From: Mytilus californianus
Taxonomy: Eukaryota; Mollusca; Bivalvia; Mytilida; Mytilidae
Length of the DNA stretch: 64,000 nucleotides
Direction of reading: 5' to 3'
Assembly (NCBI RefSeq): GCF_021869535.1
Contig: NW_026262593.1
Coordinates: 60,968,318-61,032,317 of the forward strand
Shown here: one piece after another, positions 48,737 through 58,624 of the stretch
Layout: each line of letters opens with the position of its first letter
Numbering within the stretch: position 1 is the stretch's first letter
The notes under the pieces: generated by a model
Database searches by the model: none
Told to the model about the DNA's origin: nothing
Seen by the model: only the letters and a program-made list of their open reading frames with translations
Made by a program: the position numbers and the translations under genes

Positions 48737-49351
48737 TTAATTACTGAATGATTCTTCCTGTGCTGTTCCCCATGTCAATTCTGGTTTTTTCTCTACTTTC
48801 TTTGTTCTTTTTCCTTTGTCTTGTTTCTTCTTGATAGGTGTTGGCATAAGATTGGTAAGTGGTCTAGCAATCTTTGCAAAGTCTTTTACAAAACAACGAT
48901 AATAGCCAACAAAACCTAAGAATTTTCTAACTTCTTCTGGTGACGTTGGTATTGGCCAAGATTTGATCTTCTCTATTTTATCAGGATCAGGTTCAATTCC
49001 CTCCTCAGACACTATGTGTCCTACATAGCGTACTTTTCTCATAAAGAAAGAACATTTCTTTGGTGATAATTTTAAACCTGCTTCTCTCAGTCGACTAAAG
49101 ACAAGATCTATTCTATTTAAATGTTCTTCATATGTGTTGGAGAATATTATAACGTCATCAAGATAGACAAAACAAATCTTCAAATTTAGGTCCATCAATA
49201 TGGTTTCCATTAATCTTTGATATGTTGCTGGGCTATTTGCTAAACCAAATGGCATTCTTTCATATTCATAAAAGCCTAGCGGGCCAACTGTAAACGCAGT
49301 CCTTTCCTTATGATCTTCTTCTATCTCAATCTGATGATACACTGACTTCAT
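48737..49351 (-). pseudogene. reverse transcriptase, palm and thumb
   Basis: It contains the RT catalytic box CFVYLDDVIIFS, the MPFGLANSPATYQRLM motif, and LSPKKCSFFMRKVRYVGHIV with KFLGFVGYYRCFVKDFA, characteristic of Ty3/gypsy RT. The first residues MKSVYHQIEI include the position where most family members have Gly (S-G-Y-H-Q), here Val. In frame with the upstream segment across a TAA at 49388-49390, and with the downstream segment across a TAA at 48737-48739. Confidence 0.94.
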
Positions 49352-49387
49352 ATCTATTACTGTAAAGAACTTGTTTCCTGCAAGCCC

Positions 49388-50653
49388 TTATAAAATTTCT
49401 TCGATTCTAGGCAACGCATGTGAATCTTTTACAGATTTATCATTGAGTTGGCGATAGTCCACGCACATGCGCAGTTTACCATCCTTCTTTCTGCATAAAA
49501 CTACATTTGATGCCCATGGTGAAAATGATTGACGTATAATTCCGCTTGCTAATAATAGATGAAGATGATCTCTAACTTCTTCATACATTGATAGTGGTAT
49601 TCGTCTATGTTTCTGTTTGAATGGGGTTTCGTCTATTAACTGTATTCTATGCCTAACCATTTTATTGTGTCCAATATCAAGGTCATCTTTGGACATAATA
49701 TCAGCATATTTCTGTACAAGTTGTTTTCCTTTCTGTATCTGTGTCTGAGTAAGACCATCTGTACACATAGTTATTCCTTCTATGACTTCTGTGTTATCTT
49801 TTTGATGTTGTTCATCGTCATATCGTTTAATATTTTCAATATGGACTGGTTGAAGTTCACATAAAACACTGTTTGGTGAAACTGTAACGGTCCTTGTCGA
49901 AGGATTTGAAATAAGTACATTTGTCGTTCCAAAAGCATGTTTACTGTAACTATAAGAAATTATCGCAGGTGTAATATCTAAGTCAAGTGGGATAGATGAT
50001 CTTTGTGTTGGCTGCAGTAGAGCACAAACCGGTTGGTATGGCACTTTCTTGTCTAAATAGCCAGATATTACAACTTCAGAATTGGGTTCTATTGTAATTC
50101 GTTCTTTTTCAGCAGACTTTATAACAGCTAGTTTATTATTCTGTCTTTGCAGATTTTTTTCTCTAAGTGTCAAGCATCTTAGGGTCATGTATACTGGTGT
50201 AAATAATTCGGCCTGCTGCAGGTATCTTTCGTCATATCTTTTCTGTAGAATTTCCATAAAAGAAGACAAAATATTAGTACCTATCAAAACTGGAACATTG
50301 ATATTGTATTTACTGTCAGGAACGATAAGGAAAAGGCAATTGTTCAGTGTGTTGTCCTCATTCTGTTTACTTCTTGATCCTAAGATGTTCATATTTGTTT
50401 CAATAAAACCTTCATAAGGGAGTTCTTGACCATCTGCACATTCAATTTTTAAGATTTCTTGAACTGGATGGATAGGTATTTCAAAGAAATGTTTATCATA
50501 AAATGATCTACTTATTGTGGAAACTGATGAACCGGTATCTAAAAGAGCTATTGTAGTAACTGAACCAATAATTATTTGAACTTCATTTGATTTTCCAACT
50601 AAATCTGTTAAGTAATTAGGATTATTGGAGCTCCCAAAACGACGACCAAACAT
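49388..50653 (-). pseudogene. pol N-terminus: aspartic protease and RT fingers
   Basis: Protease: IALLDTGSSVSTIS (active-site DTGS, about residue 38) with a later VLIGTNIL strand. RT start: PWASNVVLCRKKDGKLRMCV followed by DYRQLND. The frame is open upstream of the Met at 50653 back to the frameshift site at 50680-50686, so the natural N-terminus is the gag-pol fusion, not this Met. Ends at a premature TAA inside the RT domain. Confidence 0.93.
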
Positions 50654-50661
50654 ACGCCCCG

Positions 50662-51270
50662 TTATGCTGATCCCTTCCTGTTTAAAGAATTTCTACTGTG
50701 GTCTAATCGAACTCTACATCCTATTCTCATATGTCCCTTTTGACCACAACGCCAGCAAACTACTTCCTCATTTTCATTCCTGTTAAATCTAGGTTGTTGT
50801 TCCTGATTGACGTTATTTCCATATGTATTCTCGAATTGTCTCTGACTCTGTTGCCCAAATTGTCTTTGACCCCGATGTCCTTGAAATTTGGTTTGTTGTG
50901 AATTTCCTTCATTATTTCTTGCTCTCCAGTTATTATTCTGTCGGAATGGCTGTTGTGATTGATTCTTTCGATCATCTTTTAAAGTCTGTATATCAGCTGC
51001 CATCCTTTGTATAATAGTCCTTAAATCTGTCTCGTCAGATTCAGCCTCTTTGACATTTGCCATCTTTGCTGTAGCTATCTTTACATCTCTCTTTACATCT
51101 GCCTCTAGTTGTCTCATTTCTTGTTTCAGTTCATCATAATTCTTAATTATATAGTGCAAATGACCTGATGCATTTTTTAAATCTGCTCTTAGTCCACTCC
51201 AGAACATGGAACACAATTTATCATTCTTGTCGGGTTCTGGTATCATCTTCCTCTGACTAGCTTTATACAA
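50662..51270 (-). pseudogene. gag C-part with CCHC zinc knuckle
   Basis: It reads the capsid tail and the nucleocapsid: CWRCGQKGHMRIGC (C-x2-C-x4-H-x4-C), which packages element RNA. It is preceded by a Gln/Asn/Arg-rich segment. Stop TAA at 50662-50664. Its frame opens at about 51293 and overlaps the end of the preceding gag frame by about 50 bases, so the two are one gene split by an indel. Confidence 0.9.
50680..50686 (-). promoter_or_regulatory. -1 programmed frameshift heptamer T TTA AAC
   Basis: The gag frame reads tct-tta-aac here, so T TTA AAC is in the register required for a -1 slip. From this point the -1 frame is open directly into protease, and the gag stop follows 16 bases downstream. 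gag and pol are in exactly the -1 relation. A stimulatory structure downstream is expected but was not demonstrated. Confidence 0.8.
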
Positions 51271-51899
51271 CAGATCTTCCAGTCTATTTTAACGACATCT
51301 TCTTCAGGTTGTTGCTTTGCGCTATAAAACTCTTCCATCAGTTTATCATTTTGAATGGATATGCCATATGTTGTCTCCAGTTTCTGTAGGAGCAGATCCA
51401 GACTTGCATCTGCGCCTAATCTCATGGCTACACGGGCAGCATGTCCCCTTAATGAACGTCTTACTGCCATGTCTATAATATGTGGTGCGAGCTTGCACCT
51501 TCTTAATGACTCAACCTCATATTTCCAAATATCATAAGGAGCCTCTCCTTTACCTGCTTCTCCGAAAAATGTCGATATTCTAGGTGTGTAAACTGTTGAT
51601 TCCACTTTAGCATTTGTTGACGATGTCGGTAACGTTGGTGATGCTGTGCTTTGGGATGTTGTATTATTGACGTTTTGTACTACCGGTGCTGACGTACTAG
51701 GTGTAGGCTGAGCAATATTTTCAGGCTTTACCTCTTCTGTTTTTAATGTTGTACCAATAAATTCAACCATCCATTCTTTTAGTTCTTTTGGATTTGTAAT
51801 CTTTGGTTTTGTTCCTAGTTTCTTAAACGCTTCAATTAAAGCCTTTTCCTCCTCTCCTGTTAAAGCTGTTTCTTCTTCTGGTGCTTCCTTTTCAGCCAT
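51243..51899 (-). pseudogene. gag N-part (capsid)
   Basis: Met at 51899 begins MAEKEAPEEETALTGEEEKA. An acidic, Thr/Ser/Pro-rich linker precedes a capsid-like helical region (ISTFFGEAGKGEAPYDIWKY, LRGHAARVAMRLG). It ends at a TGA that follows a one-base shift in 51243-51293. Its 5' leader has a GAAGAA-rich run. Typical Ty3/gypsy capsids have this PYDIWKYE...RGxAAxV arrangement. Confidence 0.88.
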
Positions 51900-51962
51900 T
51901 GTTATTGGATTACTGGTGTTTTTCTTCTTCTTCTTCTTTTTCTTTTTGAGTAGCTTCTTTGG

Positions 51963-52156
51963 GATATCTTTGAGTGTCAGATCCAGGATATGTCAACTCT
52001 TTAAACTGTGATATGATAAACACACCTAACAGCCAAAAGAGAGACAGTAGCTGGTTGTAGATATCTTCGAGTATTGGATTCAGAATATGTCTACTCTTTC
52101 AACTGTGATATGATAAACACACCTATCAGCTAAAAGAGAGACTGCAGCTCCTCCTC
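51963..52156 (-). repeat. 97-bp tandem duplication between the SGNH ORF and gag
   Basis: Copies 51963-52059 and 52060-52156 share ctgtgatatgataaacacac and flanking words, with about a dozen differences. The upstream copy (on the minus strand) contains the last nine codons and stop of the SGNH-like ORF. The second copy is a duplicated tail with no open frame. Confidence 0.8.
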
Positions 52157-52909
52157 CTCGACTCTTATCTGTATAATATCTGACTCCTGGATAATATGGT
52201 AGCACTCTTTATATGAATCTAAAAGTATATGTTTGCTAATAGCTAAACTCAACAGCTTCCCGGGGTGCACTCCGTCTTTGCTATTTATAGAGAGTAAAAC
52301 AGACTTTCTGGTGGTCTTGCCTCTTCGCTTTCTTCCTCTAAAGAAGTATCTACTTATCTTAACAGGTGTTTTATTCAAACTTAAATTCAAATTCCAAATT
52401 CTTTTATTAAGAGATTTGATTTGTGCAGTGATGATGGAATCTGCGTTTTTGAAACTTTCTGGATCTTTGTGGCCTTTTGCCTTATTCCACTGCGATATTG
52501 ACAACAACGGACAATCAACAAATTTTATATCAGCCTTTGTATATCTTTGAACAATACTGATGGCTCTGTTAAACTGTTTCAAGATTTCATCCACTGATGA
52601 TGAGTTCTTGTGACGCAGGTGAATAAATCTTCCCCGTTTGTATGTCAGATCACAAGTGCCGGCCCATAAGTATATTATGATGCTAAAATGTCTGTTGATT
52701 GCTTTCTGTATTCTCTCTTCTATGATGTCTACTAAGACAGATGTTGTAGCTCCTGATTTGCACCAACTTTCAAGTGGAAATTCGTATTTTTGGCAAAAAT
52801 TTCTAAGTGTATATCCTTTGCTGTCTGTAACTAATATAGGAACACGGTATCTGAATCCTTCTGGTAGATGTGGTTGTAAACGTAGGTATTTCTGAATCTT
52901 CTTACTCAT
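52130..52909 (-). CDS. SGNH/GDSL-hydrolase-like ORF inside the LTR element, upstream of gag
   Basis: An intact 259-residue ORF from ATG 52907-52909 to TAG 52130-52132, between the primer site and gag. Seen: ILVTDSKGYTL near residue 25 (a Ser in the position of the GDS nucleophile block), WCKSGATTSVLVDII (a helix block after it), IIIYLWAGTCDLT near residue 80 (block III style G-x-N-D, here with Cys in the Asn place), and DGVHPGKLL near residue 215 (block V D-x-x-H). Family knowledge: SGNH hydrolases are Ser-His-Asp esterases; esterase-like domains occur in ORF1 of CR1-type non-LTR elements. A basic patch (FFRGRKRRGKTTRK, about residue 190) could bind nucleic acid. It has no stop or frameshift although gag and pol do. 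Inferred: an accessory element protein; catalytic activity uncertain because of the Cys. Confidence 0.6.
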   Translation of the reverse strand: MSKKIQKYLRLQPHLPEGFRYRVPILVTDSKGYTLRNFCQKYEFPLESWCKSGATTSVLVDIIEERIQKAINRHFSIIIYLWAGTCDLTYKRGRFIHLRHKNSSSVDEILKQFNRAISIVQRYTKADIKFVDCPLLSISQWNKAKGHKDPESFKNADSIITAQIKSLNKRIWNLNLSLNKTPVKISRYFFRGRKRRGKTTRKSVLLSINSKDGVHPGKLLSLAISKHILLDSYKECYHIIQESDIIQIRVEEEELQSLF

Positions 52910-53814
52910 AAGTAATGATTATTACATACAAGTTATATATATATATATATAAAAACAATACATGAGTTAACCACACTTGTATCAAACAAAATACAAAGAA
53001 ATCTACACGTTAACCGTATTCAGTTCTCAAACAAACACAAACAAAAAAATATCAGTATGGACTTTATGAGCAGGTGATCAAAGTAAAAACAGAGGAGTAT
53101 ATAAACAACTAAGGTAAGTATGAACTATACTCTAGTGATATCTTGTATGCAATTATATCAATTATAAAAAAAATGTATTGTATTATTCAATAGAAACTAA
53201 GTAAACTATTATGTATCAAATGCTATATAATACAATAAGTATTCTATTAAAGTTTTTTTTTTTTTTTTTTTTTTTTTCTGAAGTAAACTTCAATATGCAC
53301 TGACAAAAAAAAATCAATTAAACTGTTATAGTAAAGTATATATCAAGTGTACTAAAACATGACAATACACTGGTATAATTCTATAAATATTAATGCATAT
53401 AACTATATCAATCTACTTAAATTCACAAAAATTCAAAAAGTTTACAAATTCACAAATTCGCATAAATGCAAAAGGTAAATGTCAATATATCAAATATGCA
53501 TACAAACAAATAATAAATGTACAAATAATTTAAATGTAAACACATATTACACAACAAAAGGTTACCTTCCCAGTGAAGTATTGTTTCTGCTTTGTTTACA
53601 CTGTCATGTGTTTACACCGGAACCATGTGGTAACACCAAGTTGGTATCTGTATCCGGTTCTAAAAATAGAACAGGTGGATTCCAGTCACAGTTATAGTCT
53701 ATAAATTAATAGTCACGATTATAGTCTATAAATAGTCCACACTATCACTTCAGTTCTTCTCCCCTCTGCAGACGAATTTCCTCCGTGAAATGTCCTGCTG
53801 CTCTTGGTTCTTAT
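52910..53814 (-). other. 5' leader of the LTR element
   Basis: Between primer site and the SGNH-like ORF; no frame of note. It contains a (TA)n tract (about 52938-52951) and, read on the minus strand, a long A-run (53252-53278). It is long for a gypsy leader. Confidence 0.6.
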
Positions 53815-53827
53815 ACGTTGGGCGCCA
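53815..53827 (-). other. tRNA primer-binding site, Lys-type
   Basis: On the minus strand TGGCGCCCAACGT starts two bases after the 5' LTR. It matches 13 bases of the complement of a tRNA-Lys(CUU)-type 3' end as I remember it; the next five expected bases (GGGGC) do not match (ATAAG). Confidence 0.75.
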
Positions 53828-53829
53828 TT

Positions 53830-55174
53830 TGTAACAGGGGTGGCCACTGGCTAATCACAAAAACTAGACACCCTTGAGTACAGGAAATATTTAATAGATG
53901 GTAAGAATATAACCCTGCAATTAACAATATAATATGTATAAACAGATGTATTAAACAATAATATCACATTATGCATTAAAAGACAATTGTACATCTAGTC
54001 CCTGATAATTAACAGTAAATAAATAAAAGTGCTATTGCAAAGTATCACAAATACATATGTATGAAAAGAAGGTTATTCTTTATAGTAATTTGCTATAATA
54101 TTCAATATACAATATTCAAATAATTATTAAATAGTATTTCTTTATTTATACGTTAATCAAACTGTGAAAGTTTCAAGAATGTAAACATTATACAAACACT
54201 GATCAAATACAACAATCAAGATCAATCATTATTTAATCATTGTTTACATCATAACATAAAACATTTAATTACCTGTCTATGGGACTTAGGTTAGACCACC
54301 ACACGTACTGGTAACAATAATTCAACTGTCAACATTTAAATCTGAAAAATACATAATTGAACAAATTCTCACTACCCTTCGTAATAAGACAACAAAATAA
54401 TACACACTATGTCTTAGATGTATAGTTATTTTATATTCAAAACAAATATAATACCAGTTACTATAAATTACAAAAGTAACATAAAAAGGGGGACTTTATA
54501 CAACTGTCAATTATTGAGTATGGAAACTTCATAGAGTTTGCTATTTAACATTTAATCACTCAATACATTATACTAAAATAATGAGATACAAATATTAAAA
54601 TGAAGTAATGCTATTAACAATTTCATGACTATGGTACAGGACATCTGATTGTATAATTTTATAATCTTTTGAACATCAAGTGTATTTATTAATACAAATA
54701 TAAATACCTTTATTCTTAGAGACAACAGGAACATTTCCTAATAAATAATCACAGAAATATAATAAATTTCCGAAAGTTACACAAGACAAAATGATCCAGT
54801 GCTTTCTCTCAAACAATATCAAAATTTTGTAATTTCCCTCGGTCAAATCTAACCAATCAGAAAATAGAATTAATTCATTTGTGACATAATCTTCCAATGA
54901 AACTCCTGTACCAAATCTACATCACACAGATATACGAAATGACATCACAAGACTTACATCACAACTAAACAGTCGATATGACATCACAATAGTAAAAACA
55001 TGTATATAAAGTATTGATCACCTGTATTAATCTACTGTTTATGTCCATACTTTCGTAATAAATCAATACTACATATATTTTAAACTACAATTATCTGGAC
55101 ATGGAAAATAATAAATAATAAAATATATGTACATTGCAAATAAATAATTTCAATATATAAATGACCCTATCACA
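53830..55174 (-). repeat. 5' LTR (1345 bp)
   Basis: TG...CA ends as in the other LTR. It contains a 60-bp block (about 54604-54663, agtaatgctattaacaattt onward) missing from the 3' LTR. It would hold the element's promoter. Confidence 0.95.
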
Positions 55175-55178
55175 TACA
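55175..55178. other. target-site duplication TACA, right copy
   Basis: Directly follows the right LTR and pairs with 44940-44943. Confidence 0.7.
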
Positions 55179-55740
55179 GTATAAGAAAAACAGACCAAAA
55201 CACAAAAACTTAACTATAACCAATGAACCATGAAAATGAGGTCAAGGTCAGATGACACCTGCCAGTTGGACATGTACATCTTACAATCTTTCCATACACC
55301 GAATATGCTAGACCTATTGCTTCTAGTATCTGAGATATGGACTTGACCACCAAAACTTAACCTTGTTCACTGATCCATGAAACGAGGTTGAGGTCAAGTG
55401 AAAACTGTCCGACGGGCATGAGGACCTTGCAAGGTACGCACATACCAAACATAGTTATCCTATTACTCATAATAAGAGAGAAATTAACATTACAAAAAAT
55501 CTGAACTTTTTTTTCAAGTAGTCACTGAACCATGAAAATGAGGTCAAGGACAATGGACATGTGACAGATGAAAACTTCATAACATAAGGCATCTATATAC
55601 AAAGTATGAAGCATCCAGGTCTTCCACCTTTTAAATATAAAGCTTTTAAGAAGTTAGCTAATGCCGCCGCCGGATCACTATCCCTATGTCGAGCTTTCTG
55701 CGACAAAAGTTGCAGGCTTGACAAAAATCAAGAATTGAAA
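55179..55740 (+). repeat. tandem array, ~150-160 bp period, right of the LTR element
   Basis: Units begin near 55225 (gaaccatgaaaatgaggtca), 55370 (gatccatgaaacgaggttga) and 55527 (gaaccatgaaaatgaggtca). The end of the block (cgacaaaagttgcaggcttg, about 55695) recurs near 35145. Confidence 0.7.
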
Positions 55741-55805
55741 CTGCCAGGTGCTTGTTCTTACCATCATGTCTGTATCCTTAAATTATAAAACATTTCAATT
55801 TCCAG

Positions 55806-55868
55806 TTGACATGGTTGATAGAAGCAAAGTTAAAGACCATCTAGAGCAATCAATCAGCAATGATGAAG
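55806..55868 (+). pseudogene. 63-bp phase-1 exon, after the LTR element
   Basis: Acceptor TTTCAATTTCCAG, donor GATGAAG|GTAATA. It reads VDMVDRSKVKDHLEQSISND and E, completing the G borrowed from 44428. Acidic helix. Confidence 0.6.
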
Positions 55869-56055
55869 GTAATACACAGATCTCCTATCAAACATTTTTT
55901 TCTGCATTGGTAAACACAGGAAATAACTTCACTGAATAAATTTGAAAGTGTAAAATGCAAATGTATGTTTTAGAATCATTATCTAATAAAAGTTATCAAC
56001 AGACTTGCACCATACCTTTGACTATACCAATCAATTGTCATCTTTTTAAATTTAG

Positions 56056-56130
56056 GAACTGGGTCAATGGAAATTCCTGAAGCTGCTGTAGACCGTAACC
56101 ATGATAATCTACAAGAAAATACAGTAACAG
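56056..56130 (+). pseudogene. 75-bp phase-1 exon
   Basis: Acceptor TTTTTAAATTTAG, donor AACAG|GTAAAC. It reads GTGSMEIPEAAVDRNHDNLQ and ENTVT. Asn/Glu-rich linker. Confidence 0.6.
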
Positions 56131-56317
56131 GTAAACATGTATTTATATGTAACTGAGCAATAACACTACAGGATTAAACACATTTTTTCTAGAGGTTATT
56201 GATGCGTAAACCAGGGCAATTAACTCACAAACTGAATAATAGTCAGAAGATATGAATAGATATAATTTAAATAAAACCTGTAAAGAATTTATTTTGATCC
56301 AATTATTTTTTTTTCAG

Positions 56318-56368
56318 ATAAAGAAAATAATGAATCCATTAAAATTAGATACAAGGCAATTGTTTGCG
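56318..56368 (+). pseudogene. 51-bp phase-1 exon
   Basis: Acceptor with a long T tract (TTTTTTTTTCAG), donor TTGCG|GTAAGT (consensus). It reads DKENNESIKIRYKAIVC. Confidence 0.65.
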
Positions 56369-56529
56369 GTAAGTTTATCACAAGAAAGTTGTCATGCAAA
56401 TTAAAGCTGTTTTGTAAACATGTGTAAGTGTTTTTACACCATTTTCATGTACAGTTATATTTTTTGAATTCGATTAAATTTTAAAACAGATGTAAAAATG
56501 TGTTTAAATCTTAATTTCAAACATTACAG

Positions 56530-56637
56530 AAAGAATAAATTTGAACAAGAAAAGTGATGCAGAGCCGCCAAAAGTAAGGGTGAATTCCACTATTCCATCA
56601 AATGTTGTAACTGGTGACAGGCAACAAACAAGTACAT
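56530..56637 (+). pseudogene. 108-bp phase-1 exon
   Basis: Acceptor CATTACAG, donor TACAT|GTAAGT (consensus). It reads ERINLNKKSDAEPPKVRVNS then TIPSNVVTGDRQQTST. Confidence 0.6.
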
Positions 56638-56924
56638 GTAAGTTCTTACTATTTTTTGTAATTCAGAACACAGAAAAGTATGTATTGAAAAATCCTGGAC
56701 AATCATTTTTCTATGTGACAACTTGCATTTTGCACATTTTCATCTGTTAATACTTATTCTAATGCAACATCGTTTGTAACGCTCATTTTGATTGGATAAC
56801 GTCGCCAATTTTCATGGCATCAATTCACAATTGATGCTATGAAAACGTACACACAAGCGCAGACGACTTATGACAGATTTTAAATGCATGATTTGACATT
56901 GTTTTCTGTCAGTTTCATTAGTAT

Positions 56925-57063
56925 GGAGATAACAATATTGTATTTTAAGCTCCGACGCCATCAATTGGTGATTTGATGATAGCAATTACCCGTTAATTTA
57001 ATTTGCGACCATCAAATCACCAATTTATGCCGTTGGAGCTTAAAATACAATACAGTTATCTCC
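56925..57063. mobile_element. palindromic miniature element (MITE) in an intron
   Basis: The left arm (ggagataacaatattgtatt, ttaagctccgacgccatcaa) is matched by the right arm (ccgttggagcttaaaataca, atacagttatctcc), a stem of about 55 bp around a short centre. A related half occurs at about 6765-6810. It lies between the 108-bp and 72-bp exons. Confidence 0.8.
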
Positions 57064-57341
57064 AAATTGCATAGTACCAGTTTTACAGTTTGTACAGTGA
57101 AATTAGGATCATTTGGTTCTTTTAGAATAGTATATTTGAATGGCAATCATACCACATCACATTACATCTTCAATACAAGTGGATTTAAGACTATCTTCTG
57201 AGTAAATTTATGCATATTTACCTTAATTATCATTCTATAATAATAGTACATTGCAGTTCCAGTTATTGTTTGTCATGGCAAAACTTCAGCTGACATCATG
57301 GAAACCAAACTACTACATGTGTATTTTAATCTTTCTTTCAG

Positions 57342-57413
57342 ATCCTCTTAAATCAAAGAAAAGTGATCCATCATGCAAAAGGAATCTTTCATACAAAAAT
57401 AAATGTATTACAG
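57342..57413 (+). pseudogene. 72-bp phase-1 exon
   Basis: Acceptor AATCTTTCTTTCAG, donor TTACAG|GTAAAG. It reads PLKSKKSDPSCKRNLSYKNK and CIT, a basic linker. Confidence 0.6.
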
Positions 57414-57419
57414 GTAAAG

Positions 57420-58620
57420 TTTACTATTAGTAAATGGTGACTTGGACAAATTCTTTCCAGTCATAAATTGAAGTTATTGACAAAAAGATTTAGGAATTTT
57501 AAATTAGTGTAGTATACTCTTTAATTATGTATATGTAATACAATGAAAATGGTATTGTTTGAGCTACATGTATCTTAAAGTAATTCTGTGAATGATTTTA
57601 TAGTGGCATTTCAAATTAACATTGGAAATGAAAATGAAAATGAGATCTATGCATGTTAAACAGATTTCAAAGCTAAGTGGCGTCCTTGAAAAAAATATAA
57701 GAACAAGGAAAGTAACACTGTAGACATTACTTTATCTGAAAATTTACCTTTCAGGCTAGAAGATGAATGCCAACATTCAAAAATTCAAGGTTAACAGAAA
57801 CAACATAATGTACAATTTCTAGAATAAATGAAATAAACAATAAATGAATGTTTAACAAATCTGTAACAATTTTAGTTGAAATAGTCCGTATAATTACCAA
57901 TACACACACGGTACTGATCATACAATATAAAATCAGTACACACTGTGTGAAATGAAAATATATATCGACTTGTTACTGGTAAGCGGATTGCATCTATTAA
58001 CATTAAATTGGATAAAACATGCAAAATCCAGTAGGAAAATTAATTAAAACCAATTATTTGTTCTTACTTGCATGTCAGAATGATCCAAAATATTTTACTC
58101 TACCTTTCCCTTGCATTGCATTCCTTTATGAAGTGTATGGTCAAATGAATATTCACCTTTATTTCGATTGCTATCACAAATACTTCCTCATTACCTGAAA
58201 GTAGAAGTCACTTTAAAATCAATAAACATACATGTATAAATTTCCAATATCTTCAAAAGTAAGGATATATAATAACGCATTTTTTCTTGTTTCTTATTTT
58301 TTAAATAGATTAGACTGTTGGTTTTCCAGATTGAATGGATTTACACTAGTAATTTTGTATTTTATAGCTTGCTGCTTTGTGTGAGCCAAGGGTCCGTGTT
58401 AAAGGCCGTACTTTGAACTAAAATGATTTACTGTTTACTATTAAATTGAGACTTGGATGGAGAGTTGGATGGTCTCATTGGCACTCATACCACATCTTTT
58501 TACATCTATTTAACTTTAAGTTTTTTAGAAATAGTTTGTACCACAATCACTAATATCTATTTGAGGTTTCACACATGGACCACTATTTTTTATCTAACAA
58601 AACAAAATTTCTTTCTATAT
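57420..58620. other. intron before the last exon
   Basis: It contains a TCTCATTGGCA-family repeat at about 58300-58510 (gttggttttccagattgaat, ggccgtactttgaa, ggtctcattggcactcatac). Nothing else recognised. Confidence 0.5.
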
Positions 58621-58624
58621 TCAG

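Larger units (their letters stand above)
44944..55174 (-). mobile_element. Ty3/gypsy LTR retrotransposon carrying an extra SGNH-like ORF
   Basis: A complete 10.2-kb element read on the minus strand: 5' LTR (53830-55174), primer site, SGNH-like ORF, gag, pol in the order protease, RT, RNase H, integrase, polypurine tract and 3' LTR (44944-46229). The integrase lying after RNase H identifies Ty3/gypsy rather than Ty1/copia. No envelope frame exists between integrase and the 3' LTR. Coding damage: a frameshift in gag, in-frame stops at 49388 and 48737, and a frameshift between about 47732 and 47870. The LTRs are about 99% alike in the aligned part, so insertion was recent relative to decay of the surrounding gene. 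The element sits antisense in an intron of the 41-59 kb gene. Clade within Ty3/gypsy not assigned. Confidence 0.95.

Noticed and set aside
54676-54897. 73-codon minus-strand frame in the 5' LTR
   Set aside because: The equivalent part of the other LTR differs by small indels that break the frame (around 45930); no gene content.
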